A DNA stretch of 64,000 nucleotides, from positions 1-64,000 of the forward strand of contig JAJZVX010000011.1 of assembly GCA_021846985.1 (NCBI GenBank). Reading direction: 5' to 3'. A model generated the notes under the pieces. That model did no database searches and was not told the DNA's origin. It saw only the letters and a list, made by a program, of their open reading frames with translations. The position numbers and the translations under genes were made by a program. This DNA comes from Acidobacteriota bacterium (lineage in GTDB: Bacteria; Acidobacteriota; Terriglobia; Terriglobales; Acidobacteriaceae). Positions 31,475-39,703 of this stretch are shown one piece after another (the first letter of the stretch is position 1; each line of letters opens with the position of its first letter).

Positions 31475-33007
31475 ATGAAACCGGTAAGGATTTCCCGGGC
31501 CTCGAGGCCCGGCCTGATCACACTCATGGTGGCGGCCCTGCTGGGGACCTCCTGCCTCGCCCATGCCCGTGAGGGCAGGAGTCAAAACGAAGAACCGGGC
31601 GCCTTGCCGTCGCAGCAGACGCCTCCGGCAAAGCAGGCAGGTGAATCGGCCGCGCCGCCACAGGCGTTGCAGGCACAGGGCAGCTACGAGCGCAGATTCA
31701 GAAATGGCGACACCATCCGGTATTGGTCCAATCGAAAAGTCAGTGATTACCACGATGCGGGGCGGGGCGTGGACATCCATCTGGGGCTCAACGGAAGCCG
31801 CACCGTCATTGCCAGCCGCCCCGATCACAGCCTCGTTGTCTACCTGCAAGGGCGGCCGGGATATGTCGGTCAGCCCTATAGCTTCCACGGGCAGAACTTC
31901 GAGCGGCGCACATACGCTTACCATGGCCAGACCTGCGACTACCTCTATCACGTGTTCCCTTTCCGCGGGCTCAATCTGGATGTCTACGCGCCGGCCCAGT
32001 ACTGGAACCGCGGTTATTACGGCTGGGCGTACCATCCGTGGACTACGCCGGTTCATTACCGCTGGGGATGGATGGAGAGTCCGTGGCGCCGCTATTTCAG
32101 CTTCTATTTCAACCCCTACGCGGTGTACCCCTCGGCGGCCTTCTGGCTCACCGACTACATCCTGTCGCAGGACCTGGAGGACGCCTACGCGGCGCAGCAG
32201 GAAACCGGCGAAGTGAATGGCGACCTGTCGAAGGGAATGGCGCCAGTCTCGCCGGATGTAAAGCAAATGATCGCCGATGAGGTGAAAAACCAGTTGGCGC
32301 TGGAGAATCAGGAGGCCCAGCAGAACGCCATGGGGCAGGATATCGATCCCGCCTCGAGCGGAATGGGGCGCATTCTGAGCGATGTGCTGAAAGGGCGCAC
32401 GCACGCTTTCGTCGTAGACGCGCCCCTGGATGTGGTGGACGCCTCTGGAATCGTTTGCACGTTAAGCGATGGCGATGTGCTCTCCTTGCGCCAGGAGCCC
32501 CCCGAGGAAGTGGCAACGGCCGACTTGGCCGTGATGGCGAGCAAGGGAGGACTGGAGTGTCCCGGTAACGACGTGGTTTCGGTGCGGCTGGACGATCTGC
32601 AGGAGATGCAGAACGGCATGCGGCAGGCAATTGACCGGGGCCTGCAGAAACTCAATCAAGACCAGGGGCAAGATGGACTGCCCCCCGCCCCGCCCGCAAC
32701 CACGGCGCCGGCGCAGTATGCGGCCGCTGCCCCGCCGCCCGATCCCAACGCCGCCAGCCAACTCCTGCAGACGGCGAAGCTGACAACCCTGGCAGAAAAC
32801 GAAATGAACGCGGCGGCGCAAAAAATACGTTCGAGGTCCGCCACGCCTCCGCCCATCCGTATCGGGCAAACCGTGGAAGAAGTCGAGTCGATTCTCGGCC
32901 CGCCCACCGGCAGCACGGCGATCGGCAACAAGCTGATCTACGACTACAACAACTATAACGGGATGTACATCCTGTTTGTGAACGGGCGCGTGACGGAAGT
33001 CCGGTAG
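31475..33007 (+). CDS. large exported protein with a BamE/SmpA-like C-terminal end
   Basis: About 510 residues. It starts with a signal peptide (LITLMVAALLGTSCLAHA). The mature part has an Arg-, Tyr- and Trp-rich middle (about residues 60-230, with many short YxWxYHPW-like stretches), an acidic linker, a proline/alanine-rich stretch near residue 410, and a last 50 residues beginning IRIGQTVEEVESILGPP and ending LFVNGRVTEVR. That end resembles the BamE/SmpA fold, which occurs in several outer-membrane lipoproteins. I do not recognise the whole protein. ATG at 31475 has GAGGA 4 nt upstream. Probably periplasmic or outer-membrane-associated. Confidence 0.65.
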   Translation: MKPVRISRASRPGLITLMVAALLGTSCLAHAREGRSQNEEPGALPSQQTPPAKQAGESAAPPQALQAQGSYERRFRNGDTIRYWSNRKVSDYHDAGRGVDIHLGLNGSRTVIASRPDHSLVVYLQGRPGYVGQPYSFHGQNFERRTYAYHGQTCDYLYHVFPFRGLNLDVYAPAQYWNRGYYGWAYHPWTTPVHYRWGWMESPWRRYFSFYFNPYAVYPSAAFWLTDYILSQDLEDAYAAQQETGEVNGDLSKGMAPVSPDVKQMIADEVKNQLALENQEAQQNAMGQDIDPASSGMGRILSDVLKGRTHAFVVDAPLDVVDASGIVCTLSDGDVLSLRQEPPEEVATADLAVMASKGGLECPGNDVVSVRLDDLQEMQNGMRQAIDRGLQKLNQDQGQDGLPPAPPATTAPAQYAAAAPPPDPNAASQLLQTAKLTTLAENEMNAAAQKIRSRSATPPPIRIGQTVEEVESILGPPTGSTAIGNKLIYDYNNYNGMYILFVNGRVTEVR

Positions 33008-33054
33008 ACCCAGCCGCGGCAGTGCGCGAAACGCGGCCCTCTCGGCGCGGCTCC

Positions 33055-33759
33055 TCAAAAGAGAGTGGTGAGCGAGGCGAAGGAGTCGAGCTCGATGAGC
33101 CGCTGGCCTGCGGGAGCCGGATCCAGTTCGGAGTGCTCCAGCTCCCATGTGTTCTTGTGGAAGAGGAAGACGGCGTGAAGGCCGGCGGCGAGCGCGGGAT
33201 TGATGTCGCTCCGGGGACTGTTGCCGATCATCCAGCTTGTGTGGGGCGCCAGCTCGTGACGGACAATGACGCCGGCATACGCAGGCGGATCTTTTTCCTG
33301 GACAACTTCAACCGCCGAAAAGTGGCCGGCAAGGCCCGACCGGGCAAGCTTGTCGGCCTGCTCGGCATGGTTGCCCTTGGTCATCAGGATCAGCCGGTGG
33401 CGCGTGGCTAGATCGCCGAGGGTTTCCGCGACCCCGGGAAGAAGCTCGATCTCCTGCTCGGCAATGGCCGCCGCAAAGCTGACCACGCGCCGGCGGTTCT
33501 CCTCGGTCACGCCCGTGGGACTGAGGCGCTCAAAGCATGTAACCAGCGAGCGCGTGAAGCTGGAAACGCCGTAGCCATGTTCGAGGATCGTCTCCCGCTC
33601 CACCGCGTTCAGTTGCTGGCGCACCTCGGCCGGCGAGTATGCCTGGTGGTTCAGGAAGCCGATGAAGGCGGCGATGGCCTGCTCAAAGTAGATGTTGTTC
33701 TCCCATAGCGTGTCGTCGGCGTCGATAAGAAGGGTTTGGCCGGACGGAAAGCGGGACAT
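33055..33759 (-). CDS. HAD-superfamily hydrolase
   Basis: About 234 residues. Motif I is LLIDADDTLWENN with the nucleophile aspartate; motif II is LMTKGN; the motif III lysine is QEKDP and motif IV is MIGNSPRSDINPA. A helical cap lies in between. It resembles haloacid dehalogenase/phosphoglycolate phosphatase-like enzymes of class C1; the substrate is unknown. ATG at 33759 is chosen since motif I follows closely; the open frame continues for about 60 codons upstream without family character. It is divergent from the GH92 gene. Confidence 0.82.
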   Translation of the reverse strand: MSRFPSGQTLLIDADDTLWENNIYFEQAIAAFIGFLNHQAYSPAEVRQQLNAVERETILEHGYGVSSFTRSLVTCFERLSPTGVTEENRRRVVSFAAAIAEQEIELLPGVAETLGDLATRHRLILMTKGNHAEQADKLARSGLAGHFSAVEVVQEKDPPAYAGVIVRHELAPHTSWMIGNSPRSDINPALAAGLHAVFLFHKNTWELEHSELDPAPAGQRLIELDSFASLTTLF

Positions 33760-33959
33760 GCTTCGATGGTAATCCGGCGCGGCAGCGGCAGACCGGGAAA
33801 GGCAGCCGCCGCCCGGAGTGTCTCCATCCACTCCGCGAGCCGGAGCATGAACCGTGACCGCCACCTTCGTGGCTGGGATACCCTGTATGGTGTGGAACCG
33901 GGCAGCGCCTCGCGGCGCGCTGCGCAAAGGCCGCAATGAAAGCTGGCCGAGGAGGGGAA

Positions 33960-36173
33960 GTGCCGGTTGCTGGAATGAATACGCGTGCGGTGGCTTGGAT
34001 GGGAATGGCGCTGGCAGGCGCGGCGATCATGACGCCTCCGGCGCTGGCGCAGGTGCAGTATGTTGACCCGGCAATCGGGAACGTGAGCATCCTGCTGGTG
34101 CCCACCCGGCCCACCGTGGATATGCCGAACAGCATGGTGCGCGTGTATCCCATGCGCGCCGACGCCACCGACGGCCAGATTGCCTCGTTCCCGCTGACCA
34201 TCAGCTCGCACCGCGCGCTGGAGTTGTTCTCCCTTATGCCGGGGGACGGGAAGCCGGCGGACTACGACCAGGAGGTGACCCGGCCTTACTACTACTCGAC
34301 GCGCTTCGATGAGTCGCTGATCCGCACGGAATTTACGGCCACGGAACGCTGCGGATACTTCCGGTTCGGCTTTCCTGAAGGGCAGGCGCGGGTGTTGATT
34401 GGCAACCGCCAGACCGGCGCGATGGAGACGCTGGGCGATCGCGCGGTCAGCGGCGAAGAACGCTTTCAGGGAATGAAGGCCTATATGTACGGCGAGTTCT
34501 CCCGCCCGGTGGCGTTGAAAATGGAGCCGGCCCTCGGCGGCCAGCGCGTCACGGCGGCGGCGGAGACGCATGAGCTCGAATTCCGCTACGGCATCTCGTT
34601 TATCAGTGTCGAGCAGGCGCAGCGAAACCTGCGCGAGGAGATTCCAGAGTGGGGCTTTGAGCGCGTGAAGGCGGCCGGCAAGGCGCGGTGGAACCAGCGC
34701 CTCGGCCAGATCGAGGTCGAGGGCGGCACGGAGGCGCAGAAGCGCGTCTTCTACACCGCCCTCTACCGCTGCTCGGAGCGGATGATCGACATCACCGAAG
34801 ATGGCCGCTACTACAGCGGCTTTGACCACCAGGTGCACACGGACAACCGGCCCTTCTATGTGGACAACTGGCTCTGGGATACCTTCCGCGCGCTGGAGCC
34901 GCTGGAGACGCTGCTCGACCCGCGGAGGGAGGCGGACAAGATTCAGTCCGTGGTGCGGATGTACGAGCAGTCGGGAACCCTCCCAACCTTCAACACCGTG
35001 GCCGGCAACATGGCGGCGATGAACGGCAACCATGCGGCGCCGTGGATTGCCGATGCCTGGTTCAAAGGAGTGCGGAACTTCGACCTGGAGAAAGCGTATG
35101 AAGGACTGCGCAAGCGGTCGCTGGAAACCACCCTGCTGCCGTGGCGGCTGGGACCGAAGACGCCGCTGGACGACTTCTATAACCAGCACGGCTATATGCC
35201 GGCGCTGCGGCCCGGCGAAAAGGAAACCGTGCCCCAGGTGGACAAGTTCGAAAAGCGGCAGCCGGTCCCGGTCACGCTGGGCAACAGCATGGACGACTGG
35301 AACATCGCCCACCTGGCGGAGGTGCTGCACAAAACCGCCGATGAGAAGCTCTTTATGAAGCGGGCCGCAAATTACAAAAACCTCTTCCGCGCCAGCAAGG
35401 CGATGATGTGGCCCAAGGACGCCGGAGGCAAGTGGATCGAGCCCATGGACCCAGCCTGGGACGGAGGCCTGGGCGGGCGCGACTACTACGACGAAAACAA
35501 CGGCTACACCTACCAGTGGGACGTAAACCACGACTACAGCGGATTGATTGCGCTGATGGGCGGACGGGCGAAGGCGGAGGCGAATCTCGACGAGCTCTTC
35601 CGCAGATCCCTGGGGCGGCCGCGCTACGTCTTCCAGGCCAGGTTTCCTGACTCCACGTCCATGGTGGGCGAGTTCTCCATGGGCAACGAGCCGAGCTTTG
35701 CCATTCCGTTCATCTACGACCGCCTGGGCGCGCCGTGGAAGACGCAAAAACGGATTCGGATGCTGATCGAGACCTTCTTCCCCGATACGCTGCAAGGAAT
35801 TCCAGGCGACGAGGACGGCGGCGGCATGAGCGCGTTTGTGGTGTTCTCGATGATGGGCTTCTATCCGGTCACCCCGGGACTGCCGGTGTACGACATCGTC
35901 AGCCCGGTCTTTGACAAGGTGACCATCCACCTGAAGAACGGAAAAGACTTTGTGGTGACGGCGCGCAACACCTCGCGGCAGAACAAGTACATCCAGAGCA
36001 TCCGGCTGAACGGCAAGCCGCTGGACCGCGTGTGGTTCCGGCATGTGGACCTGGTCAACGGCGGCGTGCTGGAACTGACCATGGGCAACACACCCAACCT
36101 CAGGCTGGGCGCGGAGCCGGATACCTTTCCGCCGGATGCCATCACGGCGCGGCCGGAGGATGAGGAGCGGTAA
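33960..36173 (+). CDS. exported GH92-family alpha-mannosidase
   Basis: About 737 residues with a signal peptide (VAWMGMALAGAAIMTPPALAQ). It is a GH92 exo-alpha-mannosidase, a calcium-dependent family usually acting on alpha-1,2-mannose. Features include WDTFRALEPLETLL, the NSMDDWNIAHLAE region, YTYQWDVNHDYSGL, and the GDEDGGGMSAFVVFSMMGFY segment typical of the family end. The GTG at 33960 is preferred because a strong AGGAGGGG stands just upstream; ATGs at 33936 and 33975 are in frame. Together with GH116 and GH2 it suggests use of glycoprotein or polysaccharide side chains. Confidence 0.92.
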   Translation: MPVAGMNTRAVAWMGMALAGAAIMTPPALAQVQYVDPAIGNVSILLVPTRPTVDMPNSMVRVYPMRADATDGQIASFPLTISSHRALELFSLMPGDGKPADYDQEVTRPYYYSTRFDESLIRTEFTATERCGYFRFGFPEGQARVLIGNRQTGAMETLGDRAVSGEERFQGMKAYMYGEFSRPVALKMEPALGGQRVTAAAETHELEFRYGISFISVEQAQRNLREEIPEWGFERVKAAGKARWNQRLGQIEVEGGTEAQKRVFYTALYRCSERMIDITEDGRYYSGFDHQVHTDNRPFYVDNWLWDTFRALEPLETLLDPRREADKIQSVVRMYEQSGTLPTFNTVAGNMAAMNGNHAAPWIADAWFKGVRNFDLEKAYEGLRKRSLETTLLPWRLGPKTPLDDFYNQHGYMPALRPGEKETVPQVDKFEKRQPVPVTLGNSMDDWNIAHLAEVLHKTADEKLFMKRAANYKNLFRASKAMMWPKDAGGKWIEPMDPAWDGGLGGRDYYDENNGYTYQWDVNHDYSGLIALMGGRAKAEANLDELFRRSLGRPRYVFQARFPDSTSMVGEFSMGNEPSFAIPFIYDRLGAPWKTQKRIRMLIETFFPDTLQGIPGDEDGGGMSAFVVFSMMGFYPVTPGLPVYDIVSPVFDKVTIHLKNGKDFVVTARNTSRQNKYIQSIRLNGKPLDRVWFRHVDLVNGGVLELTMGNTPNLRLGAEPDTFPPDAITARPEDEER

Positions 36174-36242
36174 GCACCCGCCGGATGGCGCCGGCTGAGC
36201 CTGCTCCCCCGTTGGAGCCCGTCCCCGGCGGGATGCATCCGG

Positions 36243-36431
36243 GATGCTCGCTTGGTAAAGGCATTCAATTCTGTTGGCTCCTATAAATTCATCGATCCGA
36301 AATTTCCGGATGGCAAGCCGACGATGTTCATCTGCGGCAACGACGAGGCTGCCAAAAAGACGGTTGTCGAGTTGCTCGATCAGGTCGGATGGGAATTCGC
36401 CGACATGGGAGATGCAATCGCCGATCATTAG
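36243..36431 (+). pseudogene. fragment of an F420-dependent NADP-reductase-like gene
   Basis: The frame reads DARLVKAFNSVGSYKFID, then PDGKPTMFICGNDEAAKK, then LLDQVGWEFADMGDA, then a TAG at 36429. This matches the middle of NADPH-dependent F420 reductase-like dinucleotide-binding proteins (VKAFNSVG, PTMFxCGND, GWE). The N-terminal nucleotide-binding loop and the C-terminal end are missing and there is no start codon in a sensible place. It is therefore a remnant. Confidence 0.7.
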
Positions 36432-36501
36432 TTCACAGGCAGGAACTTCATGGACGCAGTTGCCGAGGGCCAGAATGCAACACCAAGTGCGCAAACACCC
36501 T

Positions 36502-36813
36502 TCAAGAAAGAACGTGTAGCCTTTCGATCAAGGTGTCTGGCCTGGGCGCTCGTTGAGTCTTATCCCAATTCACGTACCGGATCAGACTGCCCTCACGCCA
36601 TTCGTTGAGCCACTGACGAAGATCCTTTTCGATGACGGTTGAGTATTGCATCGCCGTCTCGAATAGGCTCTGGTAGGAAACCGTCCTCCCGCAGGTCAGC
36701 AGTTGCACGACACCTGCCCGCGCATTTTGTTTGCGCCGTTCGTTAAAACTACGGAATCGCCTCTCTTCAGCATCATCACCACCGATCCCAACGAACTGCT
36801 CGAGCCGTTCCAC
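36502..36813 (-). CDS. hypothetical protein or C-terminal gene remnant
   Basis: 103 residues. The part from about residue 30 to the end (VVQLLTCGRTVSYQSLFE, then MQYSTVIEKDLRQWLNEWRE, then GSLIRYVNWDKTQRAPRP) looks like a winged-helix end of a larger protein. It vaguely recalls the C-terminus of three-Cys-motif partner (TcmP) proteins, but this is a guess. The first 25 codons overlap an unrelated remnant on the other strand, so the present start is probably an accident of the junction near 36740. Confidence 0.35.
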   Translation of the reverse strand: MERLEQFVGIGGDDAEERRFRSFNERRKQNARAGVVQLLTCGRTVSYQSLFETAMQYSTVIEKDLRQWLNEWREGSLIRYVNWDKTQRAPRPDTLIERLHVLS

Positions 36814-37017
36814 AACCGATGTCCGCTGATCATCGAGCCAAAGGACTACGCGCGGTGGCTCGAACCAGCCGAGTCATCGCATCTGCCCATCGATCTTGTG
36901 CGGACCTGGCCCGCGGAGGAAATGAAAGCCTGGCGCGTGGCAAAGCTTCAAGGCAACGGACCGCACCTGCTGGAGCCGGTCGCTGATCCTCAGCCAACGC
37001 TACTCGATGGTTTGTAA
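36742..37017 (+). pseudogene. C-terminal fragment of an SOS response-associated peptidase (YedK/HMCES family)
   Basis: The frame reads FSIITTDPNELLEPFHNRCP, then LIIEPKDYARWLEP, then DLVRTWPAEEMKAWRVAK. This is the C-terminal half of the SRAP/YedK family, whose conserved histidine lies in the HNRMP-type motif (here FHNRCP). The N-terminal catalytic cysteine-2 and the rest of the active site are absent, so the protein cannot form the DNA-protein crosslink typical of the family. The codons before about 36742 belong to other sequence. Confidence 0.75.
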
Positions 37018-37260
37018 CCGCAACCTTTCGGAGCGATTTTGCACGGAGAGCAACGGTTCCATCTTTGGCGAATCAGAGCAGTTCTGAAATCCGCTTATGT
37101 TCGCGCCCTTTCGGTCCCAACGGCACTCACCTTGGGCGGAATTATAGCGATCCGCTACACACGCCTGACACCCTCATTTTGGTTCAGGGGACAGCTCCGC
37201 GCATTCACCTTTAATGGTGTGCACCAATTCCGTGGTATAAAGGCACGAAGAATTAAACCC

Positions 37261-38487
37261 ATGGTTCCCACCGATCAAACGAGTACCACTAGCCACGAAT
37301 ACCAGCTCACGACCGGCAGAAGAATTACCCAAAGCTTGTTTGCAGGAGTTTTTCTCGTCGGTGCAGGCTTTTTTCTCAAACTGGCGGTCGACCCGATCGG
37401 CCGGGACTTCGCCTTGGCGGTTGGGGGAATCTCGCTCATCCTCGGGCTTATGATCATCGCGCAGGTTTGGACCGCGCGGCTAATCATCGACGGAGATCGG
37501 ATTGAGGTGCGGTCCGCGTTTCGCACCCATAGCGCCACCAGGGCTGAGATTGAGGGATTGAGGAAGATAGAAAATCAATACGGCCGCTGGACGCGCGTTT
37601 ACCTAAAGCAGGATCTCGGCAGCTTCAGCGTCTCCGACTTCTTCGCCGGCAGCGACGATTGGAAGGAGTGGTTCAAAGGCCTGCCCGATCTGGACGGGCG
37701 CGACGCCGAGGAGATAACCAAGGAGCTTAGCCTTCAGGAACCGCAAGGGCAACAGGAAGCTGGCACCTCAAAGACCTTGGGCCTAGCGAAGGCGTGGGCA
37801 ATTGGACTGAGCGTCCTTGCCGGAGCAGCCAGTGTGCCGGTGATGTTCGTAAGCTACGCGCCGCTCTACAAAGCTTCTCTCATTGTGCTGCTCGCTTGTC
37901 CTGTCGTGGGGATCTTGCTCCTTCGCCGTTTCCCGCTTCTGTTCGCTCTCTTCAAGAGAAAGCCCGACCCGCGTGCCGATCTCGGCTTCCTTCTTCTCTG
38001 GCCAGGACTGGGAGTGATTTTCTCTTATCAGACCTCCAACGATCCGACGCACCTCGTCGACTTTTTTCAGTTGATTTATTGGGTCCTGGCTGTCTTCGTG
38101 TTGCTACTCGCGGCCGTTTTTCCGTCGGTTTGGAAGAACCCTTCCCGTTGGGCAGTACTCTTCTTCCTCCTAATCACCGGGGGGATGTACAGCATTGGGT
38201 TTGTGAATTCAGTCAACGCCTTGCTGGACAACTCGGTCCCGCGCGCATACGCAACTTGGGTGCTGAAGAAGAGTGAGAGCCATTCCAGCAAGGGGACACG
38301 CTATTTTCTTCGGGTTGCTCCGTGGGGGCCAATTGGTTATGCCGACGATGTGGATGTGCCGATGCGCACCTACAACAAGACGCAGGTGGGCGATCCTGTT
38401 TGCTACGGACTGCATCCAGGATTTTTGCACGGTCCCTGGTACACCTCGATTAGCTGTGCGGGACAGCCCATCTCGTCGACTCCGTAA
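37261..38487 (+). CDS. multi-pass membrane protein of unknown function
   Basis: About 408 residues. Two hydrophobic helices near the N-terminus (SLFAGVFLVGAGFFLKL and FALAVGGISLILGLMIIAQV) are followed by a soluble PH-like stretch (WTARLIIDGDRIEVRSAF to WFKGLPD) and then about six more membrane segments, ending with a soluble tail that has a Cys pair. The order helix pair, PH-like domain, helices is seen in several bacterial membrane proteins, but I do not recognise this one. ATG at 37261 is chosen because codons upstream look non-coding. It lies in the less GC-rich stretch before the tRNA. Confidence 0.62.
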   Translation: MVPTDQTSTTSHEYQLTTGRRITQSLFAGVFLVGAGFFLKLAVDPIGRDFALAVGGISLILGLMIIAQVWTARLIIDGDRIEVRSAFRTHSATRAEIEGLRKIENQYGRWTRVYLKQDLGSFSVSDFFAGSDDWKEWFKGLPDLDGRDAEEITKELSLQEPQGQQEAGTSKTLGLAKAWAIGLSVLAGAASVPVMFVSYAPLYKASLIVLLACPVVGILLLRRFPLLFALFKRKPDPRADLGFLLLWPGLGVIFSYQTSNDPTHLVDFFQLIYWVLAVFVLLLAAVFPSVWKNPSRWAVLFFLLITGGMYSIGFVNSVNALLDNSVPRAYATWVLKKSESHSSKGTRYFLRVAPWGPIGYADDVDVPMRTYNKTQVGDPVCYGLHPGFLHGPWYTSISCAGQPISSTP

Positions 38488-38681
38488 TTGGTATGGACTT
38501 GCTAATGCGATTCCCCGACCTAGTTGAAGCCGCGGAGTCGGCATAGCGCACGATCCCCAGTAGCAATCGCCCGCGTAGGCAGATCGGTGCCGGGCACATT
38601 GAGCCAAGGAAGTCGAATATTCCAGATGATCAAAGGTAAGCATGGCCGACAAACCGGGAGCAATATAATCGAGTCGATTGA

Positions 38682-38927
38682 ATGCCAGACACATATGCGT
38701 TTGACCAACACTATAAGGCCCTGAGTGACGAGGAACTCCTAAAGCTTGCAGCGGAAGGCGGCTTCACAGCGGAAGCCGCGCAGGTGCTGGGCAAGGAACT
38801 CGCACGACGCAACCTCACGTTCGATGAGGCCAAGCGACACTTTGCTCCTGAATGGCTCGATAAAGCAGACCCGCCAAACGGGCCCATGAAGAAGTGTGTG
38901 GCTATATACGCCGCAAGGCCTCCTTAA
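38682..38927 (+). CDS. small hypothetical protein
   Basis: 81-residue helical, charged protein beginning MPDTYAFDQHYKALSDEELL, followed by KLAAEGGFTAEAAQVLGKELARRNL. The pattern of a short ladder of helices with an ELARRNL motif occurs at the N-terminus of many uncharacterised acidobacterial proteins, as far as I recall. Here the membrane part that often follows is missing, so it may be a shortened relative. No good ribosome site was seen. Confidence 0.45.
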   Translation: MPDTYAFDQHYKALSDEELLKLAAEGGFTAEAAQVLGKELARRNLTFDEAKRHFAPEWLDKADPPNGPMKKCVAIYAARPP

Positions 38928-38976
38928 TCCAATTCGAGTTTTCCACAGACGTTTCCTGAGATTAAAGTAGGTACAG

Positions 38977-39264
38977 ATGATCGACAACGTAAATGACGAG
39001 ACCGTGTGCGCCGTAGCACATCATGAAGCGGCGCATGTCGTTATTGCTTGCGACCTTAAACTGGCCATCGGCTAGAAGGGTGCGGTTGTCTACGGCCATC
39101 CACCGGATCCCAGTGGAAGCGCCTACTTTGAAGGAACAACATTTGGAACTCCCGTCGAAGCTTCAAAGGAGGAGAGCGTGGTCATCGCCTTGTTGGCTGG
39201 AGGAATCGCGCACAACCTATTCATGGATCAGACAGAAGGTGCAGTGCGGAAGTCGCCGGAGTGA
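38977..39264 (+). pseudogene. M41-like zinc metalloprotease-like gene with an internal stop
   Basis: The frame from ATG 38977 reads VCAVAHHEAAHVVIACDLKL and meets TAG at 39073; it then continues in the same frame as VVYGHPPDPSGSAYFEG, ASKEESVVIALLAGGIAHNL to TGA at 39262. HEAAH is an HExxH zinc site as in FtsH-related (M41) proteins, and the ALLAGGIAHN segment resembles the later helix of small M41-like domains. The stop after only 32 codons splits the domain, so it looks dead. A sequencing or assembly error at one base would be an alternative. Confidence 0.6.
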
Positions 39265-39405
39265 TGGTTGTGCGGATGTCCGCCTTTGCAGGCACTTCTG
39301 TGACGACGATAGAGGTTCAGTCCCACGCCGTCATTCTATATCGTTATCATTGCCCCATATTGCTCCAAGTTTCCAGAATTTACGTATAAGTCTTTTAGAA
39401 TCTAA

Positions 39406-39495
39406 TGGCGGAGAGGGTGGGATTCGAACCCACGTTAGAGTTTCCCCTAAACACGCTTTCCAAGCGTGCGCCTTCAGCCACTCGGCCACCTCTCC
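39406..39495 (-). tRNA. tRNA-Ser (anticodon GGA)
   Basis: Ninety nucleotides on the minus strand including an encoded CCA (39408-39406). The 7-bp acceptor stem GGAGAGG pairs with CCTCTCC; the T loop GGTTCGAATCC is standard; the anticodon stem-loop GCTTGGAAAGC gives GGA; a long variable arm, as expected for serine, follows. It decodes UCC and UCU. Its 3' end faces the fragment-rich stretch to its left in window coordinates. Confidence 0.96.
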
Positions 39496-39703
39496 AGACG
39501 CACTCCGATCTCTTTGAATTTACCATAATGTGCCCATGCCGCTTCTGTGGCCCCGGCGCAACCCCCAAACCGCTGTGCTTTCATTTGCGTGCGCTATGAA
39601 ATCGTTTACGCGCTCCCTCCCGTTGATTTATAGTTCCGCCGTACCCGCCGCGCCTCCTTGCGTCGTCTTCTGCGGCCCAAATCTATCTTCAAGGGGATCT
39701 CCC

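Noticed and set aside
33651-36494. A 947-codon minus-strand open frame
   Set aside because: It lies opposite the GH92 gene, whose protein has clear domains. The minus-strand product is Arg/His/Val-rich without motifs, a normal effect of high GC.
37039-37260. N-terminal extension of the membrane protein at 37261
   Set aside because: The 74 extra residues are not protein-like and no ribosome site stands before them.
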